NCBI RefSeq assembly: GCF_000376445.1
Contig: NZ_AQXI01000003.1
Coordinates: forward strand, 299,902 to 363,901
Direction: 5' to 3'
DNA from: Haladaptatus paucihalophilus DX253
GTDB taxonomy: Archaea > Halobacteriota > Halobacteria > Halobacteriales > Haladaptataceae
Length of the DNA stretch: 64,000 bases
Made by a program: the position numbers and the translations under genes. The notes below the pieces were generated by a model that did not search any database, had not been told where the DNA came from, and saw only the letters and a program-made list of their open reading frames with translations. Positions 9,203-16,818 of the stretch are shown piece by piece (position 1 is the stretch's first letter; each line of letters begins with the position of its first letter).

Positions 9203-9289
9203 TGGACTGGTCGTTACGGCGAATCGGTCGTTATGGTGGACTGGTCGTTACGGCGAATCGGTCGTTATGGTGGATTGTCGTTACTGGTA
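9203..9289 (+). repeat. 34-bp tandem repeat
   Basis: Two full 34-bp copies (9203-9236 and 9237-9270) that begin TGGACTGGTCGTTACGGCGA and end TCGGTCGTTATGG, followed by a partial third copy. Inside each unit, GGTCGTTA occurs twice, so the repeat is itself nested. Confidence 0.85.
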
Positions 9290-9508
9290 TATCCTCGCTA
9301 CAGTCGTAGTCTCTTCGTGACCCGTATTGTGGAACTCGTGTTGCTATCGTTCGCGGTAGGCGAGTAGTGGGTGAGTAGTAGATAAGAAGTAGGTGAGTAG
9401 TGAGCCGTGCTATGATAGCAGAATGGTGAACATCACAATCCGTGCTGTATCTCATCTCGACTGTACCGTTCAGCCTGAGATATCCATCGTCCCCTTGCTG
9501 CTGCCGAC

Positions 9509-9553
9509 CCGAATCGAAGTACACGGTCATGCCCGAGATCGAAGTACACGGTC
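9509..9553 (+). repeat. Direct repeat of about 20 bp
   Basis: CCGAATCGAAGTACACGGTC at 9509 and CCGAGATCGAAGTACACGGTC-like copy at 9533, 24 bp apart. Part of the origin-region repeat complex. Confidence 0.7.
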
Positions 9554-9560
9554 CTACACA

Positions 9561-9580
9561 CCCCACGATTTCCGCTGTTG
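9561..9580 (+). repeat. ORB-like repeat 5
   Basis: CCCCACGATTTCCGCTGTTG. Confidence 0.75.
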
Positions 9581-9639
9581 GACGAATGAAACGTGCGGTG
9601 CCACCAAACGGAATGAGAATATGGGTAGGGGGACACCCA

Positions 9640-9660
9640 CCCCATGATTTCCGCTGTTTT
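9640..9660 (+). repeat. ORB-like repeat 6 (consensus)
   Basis: CCCCATGATTTCCGCTGTTT, immediately followed by the G-rich tract. Confidence 0.8.
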
Positions 9661-9720
9661 GGTGGGAAAGGGTGGGTGGGGGGGAGGGGGTGGGATAGGG
9701 TGGGGTGGGAGAGAGGAGGG
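9661..9720 (+). other. G-rich tract with many GGG runs
   Basis: Nearly pure G with a few A/T on the + strand, with more than four runs of three or more G, so it can in principle form a G-quadruplex. It adjoins ORB-like repeat 6. G-strings next to recognition boxes are known in archaeal origins. Confidence 0.7.
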
Positions 9721-9760
9721 AAGAGAAGTTCAGTCCTATCAACACGTGAACATCTGTGAC

Positions 9761-9779
9761 GAACAGCGGAAACAGAGGA
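9761..9779 (-). repeat. ORB-like repeat 7 (inverted)
   Basis: AACAGCGGAAACAGAGGAG on the + strand. Its complement reads CTCCTCTGTTTCCGCTGTT, close to repeat 2, so this copy points the other way. Confidence 0.65.
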
Positions 9780-9955
9780 GTTTCTGCCGTACAGAGAACG
9801 GGCAAAAAAGACGGGAAAGTCGGGGTAAAAGCGTCCCTCGTTGCTGATAAGGCAGTTCAGCTGGGATATGAGTCGAGAAGAACGAGAATAACCCACTAGT
9901 TAGACCCATAGATTATCTTTGAATAAGCTTCTAAAAACGGGGTGAGAACCAACCC

Positions 9956-9994
9956 GGAAACGTCTTGGAAAAACCTCGGAAAACGACTGGAAAA
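9956..9994 (+). repeat. Four GGAAA boxes at exact 11-bp spacing
   Basis: GGAAAC at 9956 and GGAAAA at 9967, 9978 and 9989, each 11 bp apart, ending 12 bp before the AT-rich segment. GGAAA is also the centre of the inverted ORB-like motif. Helical phasing suggests cooperative protein binding on one DNA face. Confidence 0.7.
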
Positions 9995-10005
9995 GTCACA
10001 AAAGA

Positions 10006-10140
10006 GGTAATGTTAAATATAATATATTTATAGGCTATGCTTACTTGAACTACAGTCTAGTTTGATAGAATTATTAAGTTATTCTTTTCTGCTACTACGG
10101 GTACTATTATACGATATGGATAATAAAAGTACCGCCTTCT
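10006..10140. other. AT-rich segment, candidate duplex-unwinding element
   Basis: The most AT-rich stretch of this region (for example TTAAATATAATATATTTATA near 10013), placed between ORB-like copies on both sides. This is the expected position of the unwinding element in an archaeal origin. Confidence 0.65.
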
Positions 10141-10181
10141 AGAGACCGCCTTCCTCCACCCCCACCATCCCTTCTCCCAAA

Positions 10182-10201
10182 GACTCCGGAAACCATGGGG
10201 T
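10182..10201 (-). repeat. ORB-like half repeat (inverted, partial)
   Basis: CTCCGGAAACCATGGGGTGG. The complement CCCCATGGTTTCCGGAG matches the left part of the motif (CCCCATG-TTTCC) but lacks GCTGTT. Confidence 0.4.
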
Positions 10202-10327
10202 GGGTGTCCGTTTATAAAGGACTCGTGTCTTTTCAACATCTCGCCATCAGATAAACACGCGAATTCTACGGCCAAATGACCTCTTCCTCGATTCTACTCG
10301 GATAAATCCACTTCGTCATTTTCTCCA

Positions 10328-10348
10328 ACCCCACCGTTTCCGCTGTCT
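10328..10348 (+). repeat. ORB-like repeat 8
   Basis: CCCCACCGTTTCCGCTGTCT. Confidence 0.65.
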
Positions 10349-10359
10349 ATCTCACCTCT

Positions 10360-10535
10360 TCTCCGACGTGTTCACATTCCGTGATTCTCCGTGACTCCCT
10401 GTTTCTCGTCCGTGATCTCCTTCTTCTGAGTTTCCCTTTCCGAGTTTCCCTTTTCGGATTTCTCTTCTCGTTCCTCCTTTCCGTTCTCCCTTTTCGCTCC
10501 CCCTTTCCGGTTTTTCGTCTCCAAGTTTCCAAATC
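10360..10535. other. Long pyrimidine-biased tract
   Basis: On the + strand the sequence is mostly T and C with repeated TTTCC/TTCCCTTT words, so the minus strand is purine-rich. It mirrors the G-rich tract on the other side of the AT-rich segment. Minus-strand reading frames through it are low-complexity Lys/Arg/Glu and are not believed to be genes. Confidence 0.6.
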
Positions 10536-10558
10536 CCGGAATTACCGAAACCCCCGCG

Positions 10559-10575
10559 GACAACGGAAACGATGC
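10559..10575 (-). repeat. ORB-like repeat 9 (inverted, divergent)
   Basis: GACAACGGAAACGATGC; complement GCATCGTTTCCGTTGTC, resembling the TTTCCGTTGTT variant. It lies about 60 bp before the cdc6 TATA box. Confidence 0.5.
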
Positions 10576-10637
10576 ACCGTGACAAATCCTGAAAGGGCTT
10601 AAATCATTCGGAACAAAAGAAACAAAGGACGGCCCAG

Positions 10638-10646
10638 TTTTATATA
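10638..10646 (+). promoter_or_regulatory. TATA box of cdc6/orc
   Basis: TTTATATAC ends about 23 bp before the ATG at 10670, matching a leaderless haloarchaeal promoter. ORB-like repeat 9 just upstream could allow autoregulation. Confidence 0.65.
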
Positions 10647-10669
10647 CTCGACCGTGAATACGTTGTGTA

Positions 10670-11911
10670 ATGACCTCGTTTAGTTTCGACCGGGATAACT
10701 CCCTTTATAAAAATCGGGACGCCCTTTTGGAGGAGTACACGCCGAATAATCTGGTCGGTCGGGACGACGAACTCGAAGAGTATCACGCCGCACTGCAACC
10801 GATAATCAACGGGGAAGCGCCGTCGAACATCTTTCTGTACGGGAAAAGTGGGGTCGGAAAAACCGCCGCGACGCGATTTCTTCTGAACCAACTGCAGGAA
10901 GACGCCGCTCGGTACGACGATATCACCCTTTCCGTCGTCGAGATCAACTGCGACGGTCTCAATTCGAGCTACCAGGTCGCGGTTCGGCTCGTCAACACGC
11001 TCCGCGATCCGGCTGATCAGATCAGCAACACTGGCTATCCGCAAGCACAGGTCTACAGCTTCCTCTGGGACGAACTTGACGAACTCAACGGCACTATCAT
11101 CATCGTTCTGGACGAGGTAGACCACATCAACGACAATTCCATTCTCTATCAAATCCCTCGCGCGCGGAGCAATGGATACCTCGAACACGCCAAAATCGGC
11201 CTTATCGGCATCAGCAACGACCTCTCGTTCCGCGATTCGCTCTCGGCGAAAGTTCGCTCCTCGCTCTGTGAAAAGGAAGTCTCGTTCCCGCCGTACGACG
11301 CGACGGAACTCCAGAAGGTGCTTTCCCAGCGTGAACAGGTCGCGTTTCACGAGAACGCCCTCGCGGAAGACGTGATTCCGCTCTGTGCGGCGTACGGTGC
11401 ACAGGACGCCGGTGACGCACGACAGGCGCTGGACTTGCTCCTGGAAGCGGGGGACCTCGCGCGAAAGGACGCGGCGGAACAGGTCGTCGACCATCACGTT
11501 CAAGAGGCACGCCGGAAACTCGAACGCGACCGGATCATGGAGGGCGTCGCGGATCTCACCCAACACGCGCGTCTCATCCTCTACGCCCTCACGTCCCTCG
11601 AAGCGGAGGATAACTCCCCTGCCCGTTCGCGAGACATCCGCCCTCGGTACGAGCAGCTGTGTAATCACATCGGCACCGAAGCGCTCACGAGCAGGCGAAT
11701 GCGCGACCACCTCGCCGACCTTGCGATGCTCGGCGTCATCTCGTCAACCGAGAAAAACGAGGGAATGTCCGGCGGGAAGTACCGCGAACATGCGCTCAAA
11801 CAGGACCTCCATCTCGTCGTGAGCGCCCTCGAAGAGACCATCGAACTCGCTGGCGTCCACGAAAGTATCCGCCCGTACTATCAGTCACTGCTCGACGAGC
11901 GCGAGGACTGA
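10670..11911 (+). CDS. cdc6: Orc1/Cdc6 replication initiator
   Basis: 413 residues, full length for an archaeal Orc1/Cdc6. The AAA+ domain has Walker A GKSGVGKT (58-65), Walker B IVLDEVD (D148/E149), sensor 1 GISND (about 187-191) and sensor 2 GDARQALDL (about 250-258). A C-terminal winged-helix domain (about 300-400) binds origin DNA. The protein recognises origin boxes and loads the MCM helicase. The N-terminus (SFDRDNSLYKNRDALLEEYTP) looks like one of the secondary haloarchaeal Orc paralogues rather than the main Orc1, from memory of the family. ORB-like repeats lie on both sides of the gene, so it very likely serves this origin. Confidence 0.93.
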   Translation: MTSFSFDRDNSLYKNRDALLEEYTPNNLVGRDDELEEYHAALQPIINGEAPSNIFLYGKSGVGKTAATRFLLNQLQEDAARYDDITLSVVEINCDGLNSSYQVAVRLVNTLRDPADQISNTGYPQAQVYSFLWDELDELNGTIIIVLDEVDHINDNSILYQIPRARSNGYLEHAKIGLIGISNDLSFRDSLSAKVRSSLCEKEVSFPPYDATELQKVLSQREQVAFHENALAEDVIPLCAAYGAQDAGDARQALDLLLEAGDLARKDAAEQVVDHHVQEARRKLERDRIMEGVADLTQHARLILYALTSLEAEDNSPARSRDIRPRYEQLCNHIGTEALTSRRMRDHLADLAMLGVISSTEKNEGMSGGKYREHALKQDLHLVVSALEETIELAGVHESIRPYYQSLLDERED

Positions 11912-11941
11912 GAAAGAGGTGTACACGAGAGGCGAGCATGG

Positions 11942-11992
11942 GTGAGGAGTGAGAATGAGTGAGGAGTGAGAATGAGTGAGAAGTGAGAGTGA
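11942..11992 (+). repeat. 17-bp tandem repeat, three units
   Basis: GTGAGGAGTGAGAATGA at 11942 and 11959 is exact, and a third copy at 11976 is changed at a few positions. Confidence 0.8.
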
Positions 11993-12054
11993 ACGTCGAC
12001 TGCGGAACGAGGCTGTACGAGGAACGAAGGATAACGCACGTCCTCACGCCTAAC

Positions 12055-12075
12055 ACCATCGTTGCCGTTGTTATG
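12055..12075 (+). repeat. ORB-like repeat 10 (divergent)
   Basis: CCATCGTTGCCGTTGTTATG, related to the CCGTTGTT variants. Confidence 0.4.
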
Positions 12076-12099
12076 GTAACGTCACTGTAGTCGAATTAA

Positions 12100-12120
12100 C
12101 TCCACAATTTCCGTTGTTTT
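12100..12120 (+). repeat. ORB-like repeat 11
   Basis: CTCCACAATTTCCGTTGTTT. Confidence 0.6.
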
Positions 12121-12158
12121 TCCGATGCCGGGTTTTGAGTCCCGTATATAACCGCTCA

Positions 12159-12180
12159 ACCCCTCCATTTCCGCTGTTCT
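12159..12180 (+). repeat. ORB-like repeat 12
   Basis: ACCCCTCCATTTCCGCTGTT, a good match with the CCCC start and core. Confidence 0.7.
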
Positions 12181-12264
12181 TCGCAGCTCATTCTCCGAAT
12201 CCCGCCCTTCTCTCCTTTCTACCGTTCTTTGTTCTCCGAATCTCTTCTCCGTCGGCTCTCCGAC

Positions 12265-13338
12265 TCACTCCACGCCGACGCTGATGCCGCCGCGTCCGGG
12301 TGCTTTCGGTCGCTCACCGAGAACGACCGTCTCCGACAGCCGTTGCCCGTTTCGGACGAGTTCGACCTCTGCCTCCTCTCCCGGTCGCGCTTCGATGAGG
12401 AGGTGTCGCATCAACTCCTCGTGTGAACGTACCGCTCGTCCGTTCATACCGACGATGACGTCTCCACCGACCGGGACGTCGCGTCCGCGCAGCGTTCGCA
12501 CCGATTCGCACCCCACGAGGGCACCGCTCGCCGGACCGAGGCGCACGTCCACGACGAGAACCCCGCGCGTCTCCGCTAACTCGTTCGCCTCGGCGACGAG
12601 CGGCGACACGTCTACCGTCGAGATTTTAAGGTACGGATGGCGGTAGGTGCCGGTTTCTATCAGCGTCGGTACGACCCGCGAGACGATGGCTCCCGAGATG
12701 GCAAAGCCGATGCCGTCCCCCTGTCGAGCGCGGTTGACGCCGACGACTTCCCCGTCGAGCGTCACGAGTGGCCCGCCGCTGTTTCCGGGATTGATGGCCG
12801 CGTCGGTCTGTACCGTATCGGGAATGGCGAAGCCGTTCCCGGTGGGGAGCGAGCGATTCGTCCCGCTGACGATACCCGTCGTAATCGTTCCGTCGAGACC
12901 CATCGGGTTCCCGAGCGCGGCGACCCGCTGTCCCGGCGTCGGCGCATCCGCCGCGACGGGGAGCGGCTCGGCGTACGCCGGAAGGTCGGTGACTTCGACG
13001 ACCGCGAGGTCGGTTCCACCGTCTCGTCCGACGACGCGTCCGGTTCGCCAGTCGCCCTCGCTGAATCGGAGTTCCACCTCGTCGATACCGCCGACGACGT
13101 GCCCGTTCGTCACGACATATCCGTCCGGCTCCCGCTGGGCGTCGTGGTCGTATATGAATCCCGACCCCGCGCCGCTCCTCGTCGGGCCGCTCACGTCCTG
13201 CGGCGTGACGTACACCGACACGACCGACGGAATCGTTTCGTCGTACAATCGTTCGTATAGCGACTGTTCGTTTATGGGATGTCTATCTGCCGACTGCTCG
13301 TCCGTTTCGTATTTGTCGTCTGACTCGTGTTCGTTCAT
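12265..13338 (-). CDS. HtrA/DegP-like trypsin-fold serine protease with PDZ
   Basis: 357 residues. The trypsin-like domain has the full triad: H80 in VVTNGHVV, D110 in GGTDLAVV and S187 in NPGNSGGPL. A PDZ domain (about 245-345; GVLVVDVRLGPASGAL, VIVGMNGRAV) follows. The family degrades or refolds damaged proteins, usually outside the membrane. Here the N-terminus is hydrophilic and acidic (MNEHESDDKYETDEQSADRH), with no Sec/Tat signal or membrane anchor, so a cytoplasmic location is suggested. Convergent with cdc6. Confidence 0.9.
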   Translation of the reverse strand: MNEHESDDKYETDEQSADRHPINEQSLYERLYDETIPSVVSVYVTPQDVSGPTRSGAGSGFIYDHDAQREPDGYVVTNGHVVGGIDEVELRFSEGDWRTGRVVGRDGGTDLAVVEVTDLPAYAEPLPVAADAPTPGQRVAALGNPMGLDGTITTGIVSGTNRSLPTGNGFAIPDTVQTDAAINPGNSGGPLVTLDGEVVGVNRARQGDGIGFAISGAIVSRVVPTLIETGTYRHPYLKISTVDVSPLVAEANELAETRGVLVVDVRLGPASGALVGCESVRTLRGRDVPVGGDVIVGMNGRAVRSHEELMRHLLIEARPGEEAEVELVRNGQRLSETVVLGERPKAPGRGGISVGVE

Positions 13339-13497
13339 GCTTCGTTCGACTCTCGAACGTGCGGCCGCTGTTTGCCGACTCGCTCGATGCTCGCCACCGC
13401 TTTGCGATTCGGAGGCGACGACATCCGGGCCGCGGATCGATAGCCGAATTCACGATAGGTTAGTGCCGAACACGGTTAAGCACGTCACTTGCTATCA

Positions 13498-15660
13498 TCA
13501 ATCATTGCTCGCTCCGGATACCTCCTTCGTGACCGTCACGGGAACGTGTTTGTACGTCGGAATCTTCGATTCGGGGTCGAGTTCGTCACCAGTGAGTCGA
13601 TTGACGAGCGGTTCGGCGAAGTGGAACGTCAGGAACACCACGCCGGAACGAATCGATGGCGTGACCGTCGCACTCGCTTCCACCCGACCGTGCTCGCTCT
13701 CGACGACGACCGTTTCCCCGTCCTCGATTCCTCGCTTTCTCGCGTCGTCGGGGTGTATCTGCATCGCGTCGGTGCTCCGAAGGCGCGTCAACACGTCGGA
13801 TCGTCGGGTGACGACCCCGCTGTTGAAGTGCTCGATGACGCGCCCGGTCGTCAATACGAGTTCATCCTCGTCGTCCGGTTCCACGAGTTCGACCGGGACG
13901 AGCGGCACGCGTCGGTGTCCGTTGGCGAACGTCTCCCGGTGGAGGACACCGGTTCCTTCGCTCGCTCCTTCCGGTAACGGCCAGCGTTGACTTCCCTCCC
14001 CGATTTCCGCGTACCGCATCCCGGCGTACTGCGGCGTCACCCGCCGTAACTCCTCGAAGACGGCCGCCGCCCCGTCGTAGTCGAACGTCCCTTCCGACGC
14101 CTCGTTTTCGGTCGCTTCCTCGTTTCCCGTCGGCCGCATTAGCCTTCGGCCGAGTTCCCGGAGAACGTCTAAATCGGCGCGCGCGTTCCCCGGTGGGGAG
14201 GCGACGGGACGCATCCGCTGTACCTGTCGGTCGGTGTTGGTCACGGTTCCCTCCTTCTCCGCCCACGAACTCGCCGGGAGCACGACGTCCGCGTGTTCGA
14301 CCGTCCTCGTCGGGAAGATATCCTGCACGACGAGACAGTCGAGCGAATCGAGTTCTCGCGCCGTTCGACTCGCGTTCGGTTCGGTCGCCGCGATGTTCTC
14401 GCCGAACACGAACGCGCCGCGAATTCCGTCGCCGAACTCGTGTGTCATCTCGACTTCCGTCAGACCGGGTTTCGACGGCGGTTCGACACCCCACACGTCT
14501 CCGATAGCGGTCCGGGCGTCCTCGTCCGTGACCGAGCGGTAGCCCGGGAGCACGTCGGGTAAACAGCCGACGTCGCTCGCGCCTTGGACGTTGTTCTTTC
14601 CGCGAAGCGGGTTGACGCCAGCACCGCGCTTTCCGATATTTCCGGTGACCAGCGAGAGGTTGAGAAGCGCGTGGACGTTCGTCGTCCCGTAGCGATGCTG
14701 GCTCATTCCCATGCCGGTGAACGCCGCGGCGCGGTCCACGGTGGCGTAGACGCGCGCGGCCTCTCGGAGGTCGTCCTCCGCGATGCCCGCGAGTTCCGCA
14801 CACGCGCTCACGTCAACGTCGGCGATGAATTCCCGAAACGCGGTGACCTCGGACACGCGTTCGCGGAGAAACCCCTCGTCCTCCAACCCTTCCTCGAAAA
14901 TCACGGCGCACATCGCGTTCAACAGCGGGATATCGTAGCCGGGTTTGACCGGCAAGTGGTGGTCCGCGATGGCGCTCGTTCGGTTGGTTCGCGGGTCGAT
15001 TTGGATCACCGTCGTCCCCTCTTTCGCGGCCGGTGCGAGGTACGAACTGAAGATTATCGGGTGCTGTTCGGCGGGGTTCGAGCCACAGATGAGAAAACAG
15101 TCGGCGTCCCCGAGGTCCGAAAGCGTGTTCGTCATTGCACCGGCACCGAACCGACTCGCCATCGCCGCGACCGTCGAGGAGTGACAGAGCCGAGCGCAGT
15201 TGTCCACGTTGTTCGTGCCGAGGGTCCGAGCGATTTTTTGAAGCAGGTAGTCCTCTTCGTTCGTACACCCTGAGGAGGAGAAAAATCCCAGCGCGTCCGG
15301 TCCGTGTTCGTCCACGATGCGGGCGAATTCGGTTTCGATTCGGGAGAACGCCTCGTCCCACGAAACGCTCACCAACTCCTCGTCGCGGCGAACCTGTGGC
15401 TCGGTCAACCGCTCGTCGTGGCCGACGACTTCGTAGGCGGCTACCCCCTTCGGACAGAGTTCACCGCGGCGGTTCACCGGCGCGTGCCACCCTCGTCCCC
15501 GTGCGGATTTCCCGGACGTGCCCGTTTTCGCTGGTCGAACGCCGCACCCGACGCCGCAGAAGGGACAGATGCTTTTCGCGTCCCGTTCGATGGTCCGCTC
15601 GCCTCCGCCACCGGTTTGCTCACTTCCGCCACCGGTTCTCTCCCTCGAGTTCTCTCCCAT
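13498..15660 (-). CDS. Formate dehydrogenase alpha-type molybdopterin oxidoreductase
   Basis: 720 residues of the Mo-bis-MGD family. The N-terminal 4Fe-4S motif CPFCGVGCG...LCPKG has C32, C35, C39 and C69. The FDH-specific segment NCARLCHSSTV has C159 in the Mo-ligand position (Sec or Cys in formate dehydrogenases). A C-terminal molybdopterin-dinucleotide domain begins near LVLTTGRVIEHFNSG. No Tat signal is present, so it is cytoplasmic, and no electron-transfer subunit or FdhD-like gene adjoins it. Formate or a related substrate is likely, and the electron partner is unknown. The N-terminus has a Gly-rich linker (GGGSEQTGGGGE). Confidence 0.88.
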   Translation of the reverse strand: MGENSRERTGGGSEQTGGGGERTIERDAKSICPFCGVGCGVRPAKTGTSGKSARGRGWHAPVNRRGELCPKGVAAYEVVGHDERLTEPQVRRDEELVSVSWDEAFSRIETEFARIVDEHGPDALGFFSSSGCTNEEDYLLQKIARTLGTNNVDNCARLCHSSTVAAMASRFGAGAMTNTLSDLGDADCFLICGSNPAEQHPIIFSSYLAPAAKEGTTVIQIDPRTNRTSAIADHHLPVKPGYDIPLLNAMCAVIFEEGLEDEGFLRERVSEVTAFREFIADVDVSACAELAGIAEDDLREAARVYATVDRAAAFTGMGMSQHRYGTTNVHALLNLSLVTGNIGKRGAGVNPLRGKNNVQGASDVGCLPDVLPGYRSVTDEDARTAIGDVWGVEPPSKPGLTEVEMTHEFGDGIRGAFVFGENIAATEPNASRTARELDSLDCLVVQDIFPTRTVEHADVVLPASSWAEKEGTVTNTDRQVQRMRPVASPPGNARADLDVLRELGRRLMRPTGNEEATENEASEGTFDYDGAAAVFEELRRVTPQYAGMRYAEIGEGSQRWPLPEGASEGTGVLHRETFANGHRRVPLVPVELVEPDDEDELVLTTGRVIEHFNSGVVTRRSDVLTRLRSTDAMQIHPDDARKRGIEDGETVVVESEHGRVEASATVTPSIRSGVVFLTFHFAEPLVNRLTGDELDPESKIPTYKHVPVTVTKEVSGASND

Positions 15661-15801
15661 GCACGTCCATGCAACCGGGCAGTGCTAATGCTTGTCGGGG
15701 AATCGAACGCCGAGCGAGTCGAGTCACGGAGTACTCACGGCCGCCCGTCGTCGTGACCTTTCGTTACCACCACCGGTCGCCATGGCCGTAACCGACGGTC
15801 A

Positions 15802-16605
15802 TCACGACTCTCCGTTGCCATCTCGACCGTCCGCATCGGAACCTTCCGCATTGAGGTGGTCGTGAAGTGCCGCTATCGCCGGGTCGAGGAGTTTCGGCTG
15901 TACGTTCTCGTACTCGATGCCGGGGTCCCACTCCTCCCCGGTCAGTAGGTCGCCGATATCGAAGACCGCGGCCGCATCTACGCCGCGAAATTCGGCGACC
16001 GCGAACAGGGCCGCCGCTTCCATCTCGACGCTGACGACCCCCGCATCCGCGTACTCCTCGATTTCGGCCACCGTCTCGCGGTAGAACGCGCTCGTCGTCC
16101 ACGTGGTCCCGCGGTGCGTCGGTACCTCGCTCTCCTCGAACCGCGCTTCGAGGCGCTCGGTGAGTTCCGGCGAGGGTTCGGCCTCGGCTTCCGGCGGGAG
16201 ATAGTGATACGAGACGCCTTCATCCCGGATCGCCTCGTCGGAGATTATCGCGTCCGTGGGTTCTATCGAGCGCTGGAGCGTCCCGCTCCCGCCGACGATA
16301 CAGAGTGCTTCCGCGCCCGCCGCGATGAGGTTCTCGGCGACGGTGCCCGTCGCGGGCGCACCGATACTGAACCCGACGACGACGCCGACCGTTTCGTCGA
16401 TGGGGTGCACCTCGAAATCCCGAACGATTGGTATCGGGTCGCCCGTTCGCTCCGCGAGTATCTTCTCGAAGAAATCACGTTGGTAGGTGATGATGACTGC
16501 CTTCGGAATCTCCACTCCGGTGTCGCCGCCCTGTCCGTCGATGGCGTCCGCGGCGGAGAACAGCGCCGGGGAATCGTACTTGTCGCCGTTGTTCGGAATC
16601 GGCAT
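15802..16605 (-). CDS. Nucleoside phosphorylase (PNP/UDP family)
   Basis: 267 residues from the ATG at 16605 (MPIPNNGDKYDSPALF). That start is preferred over one nine codons upstream because a TATA-like element lies about 26-35 bp before it. The fold signature includes VVVGFSIGAPATGTVAENLIAAGAEALCIVGGSG and the active-site region VVSVEMEAAALFAVAEFRGV, where the Glu-Met-Glu contacts the ribose. It cleaves nucleosides with phosphate in salvage. Base preference (uridine or purine) cannot be told from the sequence. It is an isolated gene. Confidence 0.88.
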   Translation of the reverse strand: MPIPNNGDKYDSPALFSAADAIDGQGGDTGVEIPKAVIITYQRDFFEKILAERTGDPIPIVRDFEVHPIDETVGVVVGFSIGAPATGTVAENLIAAGAEALCIVGGSGTLQRSIEPTDAIISDEAIRDEGVSYHYLPPEAEAEPSPELTERLEARFEESEVPTHRGTTWTTSAFYRETVAEIEEYADAGVVSVEMEAAALFAVAEFRGVDAAAVFDIGDLLTGEEWDPGIEYENVQPKLLDPAIAALHDHLNAEGSDADGRDGNGES

Positions 16606-16630
16606 GTTGTTTATCTCGGTTAGATATGGC

Positions 16631-16640
16631 AAATAAGATA
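16631..16640 (-). promoter_or_regulatory. TATA-like element of the nucleoside phosphorylase
   Basis: Minus strand TATCTTATTT, 26-35 bp before the ATG at 16605; supports the shorter start and a leaderless transcript. Confidence 0.5.
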
Positions 16641-16818
16641 TTGATACATGGTGACATCTTTCATCGGATTGCTCGTCAGCGTCCTCGAAAATTCCGTAGT
16701 CCCCCCGGTAATCCGCTGTGTCACTTCGCCGAAATCGGTGCGACCGTTCGGCGGTCCATCGAACTGATGGCGTGAAAATCGGACCGACTCGCCGTCCTAC
16801 CGTCGCCTTACCGTTACC

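Larger units (their letters stand above)
8488..10669. other. Putative replication origin, gene-free region upstream of cdc6
   Basis: A 2.2-kb stretch without a credible gene. In order it holds an 11-bp minisatellite, repeats of the ORB-like motif, a 34-bp tandem repeat, a G-rich tract, a helically phased GGAAA array, an AT-rich segment and a long pyrimidine tract ending at the cdc6 promoter. Archaeal origins usually sit next to orc1/cdc6 and combine origin-recognition boxes with an AT-rich unwinding element, which is the layout seen here. Function is inferred from structure. Confidence 0.8.
11912..12264. other. Repeat-bearing intergenic region downstream of cdc6
   Basis: About 350 bp between cdc6 and the convergent protease gene. 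It holds a 17-bp tandem repeat and three more ORB-like motifs. No gene is supported. Confidence 0.7.

Noticed and set aside
8594..9289. CRISPR array
   Set aside because: Units are 11 or 34 bp and contiguous with no unique spacers; no cas genes nearby.
8981..9896. Open frames on both strands in the repeat region (128 and 221 codons)
   Set aside because: They run through ORB-like copies and the 34-bp repeat, have no haloarchaeal protein features and no promoter; explained by repeats.
10347..10585. Minus-strand Lys/Arg/Glu frames in the pyrimidine tract
   Set aside because: Low-complexity products of the purine-rich strand, no start context or known domain.
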